Assembly: GCA_028599125.1 (NCBI GenBank)
Contig: JAQRMX010000032.1
Location: 1-54,218 of the forward strand
Direction of reading: 5' to 3'
From: Alphaproteobacteria bacterium
Lineage (GTDB): Bacteria; Pseudomonadota; Alphaproteobacteria; Rhizobiales; NORP267
Length of the DNA: 54,218 nucleotides
Shown here one piece after another: positions 48,188 to 54,218 of this stretch; position 1 is the stretch's first letter, and each line of letters begins with the position of its first letter. Position numbers and translations under genes: made by a program. The notes under the pieces are model-generated. The model was not told the DNA's origin. It searched no databases and saw only the letters and a program-made list of their open reading frames with translations.

Positions 48188-49483
48188 ATGCTACTTCATC
48201 GGATAGCTTACAGTATTTCATGGGTAGTGCTTTGGCTTTCTTTTTTGTTTTGGGGAGGTATTTTCTGTTTTTTATCTCCAGTTCATGCAAGTCCCCCGGA
48301 TATTTCACTTATTGTTGAGCATTATGCAGATGTATCTCATGCTGTTTATGAGGATTCACTGCTCTCTGCGATTGCGCTGGATAAGGCAATTGCACATTTT
48401 GTTTCAGTACCTACTCCTGCATCGTTGACGGCGGCACGGGAGGCATGGAAAGAGGCACGGATTTTTTATGAACAAACGGAGGTGTTCCGATTTGGTAATC
48501 CGGTCGTTGATGCATGGGAGCCCCGTGTGAATGCATGGCCAATGGATGAAGGCCTGATTGATTATGTTAATCAAAGTTCTGTCATTTCGTCGCAGACGAA
48601 TTTGTTTTGGAATGCAAATGTCATCTCCAATGAAACGCTGAAGATTGGTGGCCGCATTATTGATGCGCGCGAAATCAGCCCTGAGTTTCTTTCGAAGACC
48701 TTGCATGAAATTGGAGGTCTGGAAGTCAATGTTGCCTCTGGCTACCACGCTATTGAATTTTTGCTTTGGGGGCAAGATCTGAGCCCTGAATCAGCGGGAA
48801 AACGTCCGGCGAGCGACTTTGATACCAATAATTGTACCGGAGGGCATTGTGACCGCCGGATTGCCTATCTGAAATCAGCGTCTGCACTGTTGCTAACAGA
48901 TTTGCGTGAAATGGTTACTAACTGGTCGTCTACAGGCGTTGCCCGTCAATCATTGCTTCAAGATTCAGTGGTTGGAATTCGTTCCATTTTGACGGGGATA
49001 GGGGCATTGTCCTATGGTGAACTAGCCGGAGAGCGCATGAAATTGGGTCTTTTGTTACACGCTCCCGAGGAAGAACATGATTGTTTTTCAGATGAAACTC
49101 CTGCCTCGCATTATTATAGTGTGCTGGGTATCCGCAATGTTTATCAGGGCCATTATGTTCGCCGGGATGGTCTCATTATTGACGGCCCGAGTCTTTCGCG
49201 TCTCATCCGATCATTTGCGCCTGGAGTTGACGCTGCACTGCATGTCGCTCTGGACAAGACGCTTGAAGCCATGGAGAATATTCGTAAGCGTGCGCTTCTT
49301 ACGGAGCATTACGACCAGATGATTTTGGAAGGCAATATTGAAGGAAATGCTGTCATTCAGGTGGCTATTGACCGTTTGATTGAGCAGAGCCAAATAATTG
49401 AAGAGATTGATATTCTTTTAGTCAAAAAATTTGAGCTCCCTTACTCCGATAGTCTGGATTCGCCTGACCGTGTGTTTCAATAA
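48188..49483 (+). CDS. imelysin (peptidase M75) family protein, iron-uptake type
   Basis: 431 residues. Signal peptide to about residue 33 (FLSPVHA). The imelysin features are AREAWKEARIFYEQTEVFRF near residue 83, the metal-site GYHAIEFLLWGQD near 190 (GxHxxE), an NCTGGHCDRRIAYL loop and ELAGERMKLGLLLHAPEEEH. Family members such as IrpA and EfeO/EfeM-like proteins act in periplasmic iron acquisition; peptidase activity is not expected. The next gene is a di-haem protein, the usual partner in imelysin clusters. Confidence 0.88.
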   Translation: MLLHRIAYSISWVVLWLSFLFWGGIFCFLSPVHASPPDISLIVEHYADVSHAVYEDSLLSAIALDKAIAHFVSVPTPASLTAAREAWKEARIFYEQTEVFRFGNPVVDAWEPRVNAWPMDEGLIDYVNQSSVISSQTNLFWNANVISNETLKIGGRIIDAREISPEFLSKTLHEIGGLEVNVASGYHAIEFLLWGQDLSPESAGKRPASDFDTNNCTGGHCDRRIAYLKSASALLLTDLREMVTNWSSTGVARQSLLQDSVVGIRSILTGIGALSYGELAGERMKLGLLLHAPEEEHDCFSDETPASHYYSVLGIRNVYQGHYVRRDGLIIDGPSLSRLIRSFAPGVDAALHVALDKTLEAMENIRKRALLTEHYDQMILEGNIEGNAVIQVAIDRLIEQSQIIEEIDILLVKKFELPYSDSLDSPDRVFQ

Positions 49484-49498
49484 TCTAGGGATAAAAAA

Positions 49499-51004
49499 TT
49501 GGGAATGCTGCAGGTGTCACGATGGTTTTTTGGTCTTGCGCTCTGTTTTGCTCTTTTGGTTCCTCTTTTTAGCCTGACGGGTGAGGCGAAAAAGCTTTTT
49601 CGCTCTGATCTAGATGCTGGAACTCTAGTTCGCGTTAAGGCTGTGACGCGTCCAGTGGAAGATTTTAGTACTGCGGAGCCATTTGAAAATATGCCAGGTG
49701 GGGCAACAACGCAGAATACCCGTTTTGATCGGGATGCATTTTCTTTGCCTGCAGCGAATCTTTCGTTTCAAGGCCGTTTTGATTTTGCTTTGGGGAACGG
49801 GGGTTTTCGTAAATTATGGGTTTCTGCCCCTTCTTCAACTGCGGCTTCGGATGGTCTTGGCCCTCTTTTTAACTCCCGGAGCTGCCAGAATTGTCATTTG
49901 AAGGATGGACGTGGTCATCCCCCGTTGCCCGGCCTGTCATTTTCTGCACCGTCCTTTATCGTTGCTTTATCGATTCCTGATCCGGGTGGAGGTCAGCGTC
50001 CGGAACCTTCTTATGGAGTTCAATTACAGGATTTTGCTGTTTCCGGTGTACTTGCGGAAGGCTTCATTTCAGTAACTTATAAGGAGAAAAAAATTCTGCT
50101 TTCCGATGGTGAGTTTGTGAGCTTGCGTGTTCCTTCTTACCGTTTCACGCGTCTTGCCCATGGTCCTATGCGCGCTGATGTGATGTTTTCCCCGCGCGTT
50201 GCGCCACAAATGATAGGTCTTGGTCTTATTGAAGCGATTTGCGATGAGGATATTCTAGCAAAAGCTGATCAAGGAGATGCAGATAATGACGGCATATCTG
50301 GTGTTGTCTCTACGGTTGTACAGGCGAACCGTTATGGTTCCCGGATTGGCCGTTTTGGTCTAAAAGCCACGAAAGCAGGGGTTCGGCAACAAGTGGCGAC
50401 GGCGTTTTTTCAGGATATGGGTCTGAGTACCTCCTTGATTAATCGTCCGCATGGGGATTGTATGGAGGTACAAAAGGGCTGCCTTGCCGCACCTTCCGGC
50501 TCTGATGGTGGTGGGCCTGAGGTATCACCAGCCCTTTTTGAGCTTGTAGAATTTTATTCACGTCATCTTGCGGTCCCGGCAAGGCGTGGTGTATCTAATA
50601 AGCAAGTGCTAAGGGGCAAGGCTGTCTTTTATCGTAGTGGTTGTATTTCCTGCCACACACCTAAATATGTGACTTCAAATTCTCAAACTGTTCCGAAAGA
50701 GTTACGAAAGCAGCTTATTTGGCCTTATACTGACCTTTTATTGCACGATATGGGTGTTGATCTGGCAGATCATCGACCAGATGGGACGGCCACGGGCCGC
50801 GAATGGCGTACGCCTCCCTTATGGGGGATTGGATTAACGCGCTCCGTGAGTGGCCATACATTTTTTCTGCATGATGGTCGTGCCCGCAATCTTCTTGAAG
50901 CTCTGTTGTGGCATGGAGGCGAAGCCCGTAAATCACGTGAGGCTGTCATTGGCCTGAAAACAGAAGATCGGGCGGCTCTTCTACGGTTTTTGGAATCATT
51001 ATGA
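49499..51004 (+). CDS. di-haem oxidoreductase, putative peroxidase (DUF1111)
   Basis: 501 residues; starts at TTG 49499 (better ribosome spacing from TAGGGA) or ATG 49505. An N-terminal signal (LALCFALLVPLFSLTGEA) precedes two covalent haem sites: SRSCQNCHLKDGRGHPP near residue 125 and YRSGCISCHTPKYVTS near 383. Other family blocks are GLGLIEAICDEDI, DADNDGISGVV, GRFGLKATKAGVRQQVATAF, WRTPPLWGIG and FFLHDGRARNLLEALLWHGG. Periplasmic, co-transcribed with the imelysin 15 bp upstream; probably oxidises or reduces iron for uptake, which is inference from the pairing. Confidence 0.9.
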   Translation: MGMLQVSRWFFGLALCFALLVPLFSLTGEAKKLFRSDLDAGTLVRVKAVTRPVEDFSTAEPFENMPGGATTQNTRFDRDAFSLPAANLSFQGRFDFALGNGGFRKLWVSAPSSTAASDGLGPLFNSRSCQNCHLKDGRGHPPLPGLSFSAPSFIVALSIPDPGGGQRPEPSYGVQLQDFAVSGVLAEGFISVTYKEKKILLSDGEFVSLRVPSYRFTRLAHGPMRADVMFSPRVAPQMIGLGLIEAICDEDILAKADQGDADNDGISGVVSTVVQANRYGSRIGRFGLKATKAGVRQQVATAFFQDMGLSTSLINRPHGDCMEVQKGCLAAPSGSDGGGPEVSPALFELVEFYSRHLAVPARRGVSNKQVLRGKAVFYRSGCISCHTPKYVTSNSQTVPKELRKQLIWPYTDLLLHDMGVDLADHRPDGTATGREWRTPPLWGIGLTRSVSGHTFFLHDGRARNLLEALLWHGGEARKSREAVIGLKTEDRAALLRFLESL

Positions 51005-51070
51005 CTCTGAGGATGACTGTAAGCGCATCTGTAAGGGTGTTTTTTTTCTTTCTTTTTCTGTTTTATATTT

Positions 51071-51967
51071 TCACTCACTGTCTTTTTGTGAGAGCTTTCC
51101 CCCTCTTGAAGATGGCATGAGCTGCCAGATTATGCCCCCTTGTTTTCCTAAAAGAATTGAAGAAATACAGATCATACCAGCTATTAGCGTAATCGCCGGT
51201 CCGGCAGGTAAATCCAGATGGTAGGAGAGTATGAGGCCGCTATAAACGGAGATGATTCCGATCAGAATGCTGAAGATGATCATCCCGAACAGATCCTTTT
51301 TCCAAAATTGAGCACTGACAGCGGGCAGGACCATAATACCAACAGTCATCAATGTTCCCAGGGCATGAAAGCCAGAGACTAAATTTATGAGGAGCAGGCC
51401 GAGAAAAAAGATGTAAGTAAAATGCGACGACCTTCCTTCCACCAGATAAAGAAATTCAGTGTCAATGCTGTCAATGACGAGTGGTCGGAAAAGGATCAAT
51501 AGCCCGCAGATGGTGATGATAGCAGCGCTGATAAGGATGAAGAGTGCCATATTGTTGAGCGTCAGGATCGAACCAAATAGGATGTGTAAAAGATCTTCAG
51601 GTGAATGCTGGAGAGAGAGAAGTATGATCCCTAAGGCGAAGGCGATGAGATGGAAGGAGGCGAAAGTTGCCTCTTCCTTTATTGGCGTGATGTGTGCGGT
51701 TAGACTGGCGAGGACTGCGACAGCAAATCCGATCAGGAAGCCCCCAATGGTCATAGCGGTTACAGAAATTCCGGCAAAGAGATAGCCAAGCGCGACCCCG
51801 GGAAGGATCGCATGGCTCATAGCTTCTCCCATCAAGCTCATACGTCGCAAGGTTAAAAAGACCCCGATGGGAGGTGCACTTATTGCTATTGCAACGCCGC
51901 TGATGATCGCGCGTCTCATGAACGTGAACTCGGCAAAGGGCAAAATCAGAAAATCATAAAGATTCAT
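51071..51967 (-). CDS. znuB: zinc/manganese ABC transporter permease (ZnuB type)
   Basis: 298 residues from ATG 51965-51967 (MNLYDFLILPFAEFTFMRRA). About eight membrane helices of the ABC-3 family: FLTLRRMSLMGEAMSHAILP with GVALGYLFAG is the hallmark, followed by TPIKEEATFASFHLIAFALG and LVSGFHALGTLMTVGIMVLP. Last gene of the zur operon, 20 bp after znuC. Specificity for zinc is inferred from the neighbouring Zur; manganese importers look alike. A longer frame to 52078 overlaps znuC. Confidence 0.9.
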   Translation of the reverse strand: MNLYDFLILPFAEFTFMRRAIISGVAIAISAPPIGVFLTLRRMSLMGEAMSHAILPGVALGYLFAGISVTAMTIGGFLIGFAVAVLASLTAHITPIKEEATFASFHLIAFALGIILLSLQHSPEDLLHILFGSILTLNNMALFILISAAIITICGLLILFRPLVIDSIDTEFLYLVEGRSSHFTYIFFLGLLLINLVSGFHALGTLMTVGIMVLPAVSAQFWKKDLFGMIIFSILIGIISVYSGLILSYHLDLPAGPAITLIAGMICISSILLGKQGGIIWQLMPSSRGGKLSQKDSE

Positions 51968-51987
51968 GTCTATACAGGACCATATGT

Positions 51988-52716
51988 TTAGGAGAGAATA
52001 GATGGGTGATACGTGAAGGTGCAGGGGTTGGGATTTATGTCTGAATATTTCGATAGAACGTCTTCCGTGCGTCCCCAAGAAACGAGGCTGTGATTGATAA
52101 TCAGTGTTTCAGGGATATATGTCCTTACGAAATTAATATCGTGAAGGACGGTCAGGATTGTTCGTCCTTCTTTATGCCATTTTTTGAGAAGTGACAGGAA
52201 AGTCTGTATGTTTTTTTGATCAAGGGAGCTAAAGGGTTCATCAAGGAGGATGAGGGGGGCATCCTGGAGTATTATGCGTGCAAGAAGCGTGGCTTGCATT
52301 TGTCCTCCGGAAAGGATATTGATCGGCTCGGCTTTCAGGGCCGTAAGGCCAACGATGTCCAGGGCCTCTTCGAGCTTTTTTTTCATTCCGTGGTCAATTT
52401 TTCGACAAATTCCAATCTGTTTCCACAGGCCCATAGCTGCGAAATCACTGACGGTGACCGGGAAGCTTTTCCTGATCTGTATCTGCTGTGGGAAATAGGC
52501 GCAATCACCTCTTTTTCCTTCCTGGAAAATGATCTTGCCACTAAGGGGCCGCAAGATACCGATTATTGTCTTGAGAAAGGTTGATTTACCTGCTCCATTA
52601 GGCCCTAGAATCGCTGTAAAGCTGCCGCATTTCACCTTTCCTGTGATCTTTTGTAAGATGATGTTTTTTTTATAGCCAAGTGCAAGATATTTAAATTCAA
52701 TGGATGTGCCCATCAT
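51988..52716 (-). CDS. znuC: zinc/manganese ABC transporter ATPase (ZnuC type)
   Basis: 242 residues. Walker A is GPNGAGKSTFLKTI (about 37), signature LSGGQMQATLLARI, Walker B LILLDEPFSSLD, H-loop LTVLHDINFV. The FPQQIQIRKSFPVTVSDFAA block is typical of metal-type ABC ATPases. It begins ATGATG and overlaps the small upstream gene by 20 bp. Confidence 0.93.
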   Translation of the reverse strand: MMGTSIEFKYLALGYKKNIILQKITGKVKCGSFTAILGPNGAGKSTFLKTIIGILRPLSGKIIFQEGKRGDCAYFPQQIQIRKSFPVTVSDFAAMGLWKQIGICRKIDHGMKKKLEEALDIVGLTALKAEPINILSGGQMQATLLARIILQDAPLILLDEPFSSLDQKNIQTFLSLLKKWHKEGRTILTVLHDINFVRTYIPETLIINHSLVSWGRTEDVLSKYSDINPNPCTFTYHPSILS

Positions 52717-52906
52717 GATGCTCCTCTGTTAACACCACGATAGGGCGGTCAAAAGCAGGTCGATCAAAAAATAAGGCGATCAAAAGCATAAAGATCGGGA
52801 TGAGTGCAAAGCTGAGCCTCTGGCTCAGACTAAGCTGAAACAGTGAGAAAGGTGCGTGGGAGGAGTCTGCTTGACGTAATATGTCGTGAGATGGTTTTTC
52901 TTTCAT
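52697..52906 (-). CDS. small membrane protein with histidine-rich tail in the zinc operon
   Basis: 69 residues, not recognised as a family. It lies 12 bp after zur and overlaps znuC by 20 bp, so it fits the operon tightly and is probably real, though its ribosome site is weak (AAAAGACAAAATC). One hydrophobic helix (LSFALIPIFMLLIALFF, about 31-47) and a short tail ending TEEHHDGHIH, with four His and two Glu that could bind a metal. It might assist zinc delivery to the permease; this is inference from position and composition. Confidence 0.55.
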   Translation of the reverse strand: MKEKPSHDILRQADSSHAPFSLFQLSLSQRLSFALIPIFMLLIALFFDRPAFDRPIVVLTEEHHDGHIH

Positions 52907-52918
52907 GATTTTGTCTTT

Positions 52919-53362
52919 TCATTTTTTCTCGCGGCAGGGCATGCAACTACCGTGTAGCTCTACAACACTGTCACTTACAGTGAAGCCCAGTTGTTCAACA
53001 GTACGGGAGAGTTGATTCATGAGTTTTGAGTCGACCAGCTCAAGTACGGAACCGCAGGAATTGCACATTGCAAAAATGGGATGAATGTCATCTTGGTGCA
53101 CATGCTTTTCATTGCAGGCGACAAAAGACCTTGTTCTTTCAAGACGATGAGTCAGTCCACGTTTCCGAAGTCCATTGAGGGCACGATAGACCGTTGGTGC
53201 ACGGAAGCCACGATCACGCAATATATCCAGTAATTCATAGGCTGTAAGTGTCGTTTTTGCGCTTTTCAGGGAGGACAGCACTAGGTGCTCATTTCGGGAA
53301 AGACCTTCTTTCACTTTTGCAAATGAGCTTATTTCATTCTTCAATATATCCTGTGTCTCCAT
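52919..53362 (-). CDS. zur: zinc-uptake regulator, Fur family (Zur)
   Basis: 147 residues. Winged-helix part: LTAYELLDILRDRGFRAPTV with YRALNGLRKRGL (recognition helix). Metal part: HVHQDDIHPIFAMCNSCGSV with CNSC, and the C-terminal CMPC, which form the structural zinc site; no Fe-type HHDH motif. Fur-family members with this pattern repress zinc importers when zinc is bound. It leads the operon with the small protein, znuC and znuB, and a matching palindrome lies upstream, so autoregulation is likely. Confidence 0.92.
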   Translation of the reverse strand: METQDILKNEISSFAKVKEGLSRNEHLVLSSLKSAKTTLTAYELLDILRDRGFRAPTVYRALNGLRKRGLTHRLERTRSFVACNEKHVHQDDIHPIFAMCNSCGSVLELVDSKLMNQLSRTVEQLGFTVSDSVVELHGSCMPCREKK

Positions 53363-53468
53363 AGTTCATGAACGCCTTCTGTCTGATAATTCTGTACGGG
53401 GTAAGAGGGGCACATTTCATAATCTCTTGACATGATTATGTCTATAATATCAGACTCCAATGTCTGTT

Positions 53469-53486
53469 TGTATATTATAACATACA
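53469..53486. promoter_or_regulatory. Zur-type operator TGTATATTATAACATACA
   Basis: An 18-bp palindrome with only one mismatched pair (positions 6 and 13), 107 bp upstream of the zur start. It resembles Zur boxes built on GTTATATTATAAC-like dyads. On the minus strand it contains TATAAT preceded at 15 bp by TTGCAC, so a repressor here would cover the -10 of the zur operon. Confidence 0.6.
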
Positions 53487-53979
53487 ATTGTGGAGTGCAA
53501 CATTTTTTCTAGTTCACGGCGTATTTTCGTTTCTGTACCGTTCATATCTGTATCCGTCGGAATTTCGGTCTCTTTTTATCGTTTTTTCAGGTTCAGGATT
53601 AGATGTGCCGGTATTTTTTGTTGCCTTTCAGCTTTTTATTGCCATTTACTATCTATAGATTTTGTGTACTTTTGTTAGGGCCTTATGTTCCTCTGCTATA
53701 GTTTTTTGGTGCTGTTTTTCTGGAGGGGGGGGCAAAGGGTTCTTTTCTCCGGTGGGCATTTCTGCAATGATTGTTTATTCTGTTTTTATAATTTGTCGAA
53801 GTTTTAGAAAAATTTCATAGTTTTAGAAAAATTTCATATATTTTTGTTTTTCTTTGGTTTTTTGGTTTCAATAGGAATTTGAGAGAGTTTTTTCTTTTGC
53901 GGTTCTCCTCTTTTTGATATTTCAAATTATGATTTTTATTGATTTTACGTATTCATTTTTGAGCTGGTAGGATTTCTCC
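53487..53979. other. no gene recognised (about 490 bp), with a 19-bp tandem duplication
   Basis: T-rich on the plus strand. GTTTTAGAAAAATTTCATA occurs at 53801-53819 and again at 53820-53838. An open frame at 53490-53678 (Phe/Ser/Ile-rich) looks like chance. Confidence 0.5.
53801..53838. repeat. perfect 19-bp tandem duplication
   Basis: GTTTTAGAAAAATTTCATA twice head to tail in non-coding DNA. Confidence 0.95.
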
Positions 53980-54218
53980 ATGAGATGCGAGTCTGGGTCT
54001 CAGACGTTTTCGGAGTCTTGTTCTGAGAAACGTGTTGATTCAAGCTACAGATTTTTAGCTTTTTATTTCTCTGGTAAGAAGATTTTTTCTCATTTTCTTT
54101 CTTTCTTTTCTACTTTCCCTGTTTTTTTTGAAAGGGATGTGACACGTAATAATGCAAATCTTGTAGCGAGGGTGGAAGGTCGTCTGCCCTTGATTATCAT
54201 TCTTGTTTGTCTTTTTTT
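53980..54218 (+). CDS. N-terminus of a possible membrane protein (cut by window edge)
   Basis: From ATG 53980 the frame stays open to the edge (79 codons). It begins MRCESGSQTFSESCSEKRVD, is Ser/Phe-rich in the middle, and after RDVTRNNANLVARVEGR enters a hydrophobic segment (LPLIIILVCLF). The shape, a cytosolic head followed by one helix, would fit the start of a penicillin-binding protein or another bitopic protein, but no family can be named from this part. Confidence 0.35.
   Translation, partial: MRCESGSQTFSESCSEKRVDSSYRFLAFYFSGKKIFSHFLSFFSTFPVFFERDVTRNNANLVARVEGRLPLIIILVCLF

Noticed and set aside
53490-53678. 62-codon frame beside the Zur palindrome, considered as a possible znuA start
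   Set aside because: Ser/Phe/Ile-rich, no metal-binding His loop and no lipoprotein signal; not a binding protein.

Overview
The window looks like a chromosomal segment of an alphaproteobacterium, probably Rhodospirillales and possibly near Acetobacteraceae. The basis is gene order and protein flavour: argH followed by lysA; nadD-rsfS-rlmH-envC-ctpA-divergent polysaccharide deacetylase-rppH; rplU-rpmA-obgE; sdhCDAB; secA beside argJ/mutT. No rRNA or other lineage marker is present, so this placement is inference. Coding density is low, especially in the left half, with many gaps of 0.5 to 1.8 kb, decayed genes and small tandem duplications. This suggests a genome undergoing reduction.

Layout. 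1-7.6 kb: the edge of a DNA methyltransferase gene, a phage-like remnant, a BioC/NDUFAF5-like methyltransferase, mutT and argJ, a small DUF2188 gene with an ATT in place of its start codon, and a secreted PEBP-family protein. 7.6-13.1 kb: secA, bioY, a DUF1636 protein and a YdcF-like DUF218 protein. 13.3-16.5 kb: a two-gene lodA-lodB operon for a quinoprotein (cysteine tryptophylquinone) amino-acid oxidase and its flavoprotein maturase; the LodA-like protein carries a Tat-like signal. 17.5-19.0 kb: a cold-shock protein and a DEAD-box helicase behind a long leader with a perfect boxA-like element.

19-25.6 kb: an AT-rich island ending at the 3' end of a tRNA-Ser(CGA) gene. It holds one intact large gene, a membrane-anchored D-amino-acid-oxidase-like flavoprotein whose conserved blocks appear circularly permuted. 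It also holds a small excisionase-like HTH gene and remnants of a Fic/mobile mystery protein B, a RecB-like nuclease, a cytosine methyltransferase and a second DUF2188 gene.

26-38.9 kb: rplU-rpmA-obgE with an unusual two-hairpin leader, a gap, then nadD-rsfS-rlmH-envC-ctpA-polysaccharide deacetylase-rppH, and argH-lysA. 39-42.6 kb: the sdhCDAB operon on the minus strand. 43-48 kb: a complete peptide-type ABC importer (binding protein, two permeases, one fused double ATPase). 48.2-51 kb: an imelysin and a di-haem peroxidase-like protein, probably for iron handling. 51-53.4 kb: a minus-strand zinc operon (zur, small His-tailed membrane protein, znuC, znuB) with a near-perfect Zur-type palindrome upstream. 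The right edge cuts an open reading frame that ends in a membrane segment.

The metabolic picture is a respiring cell that imports peptides and biotin, makes arginine and lysine (argJ, argH, lysA), scavenges zinc and iron, and may release hydrogen peroxide through LodA.
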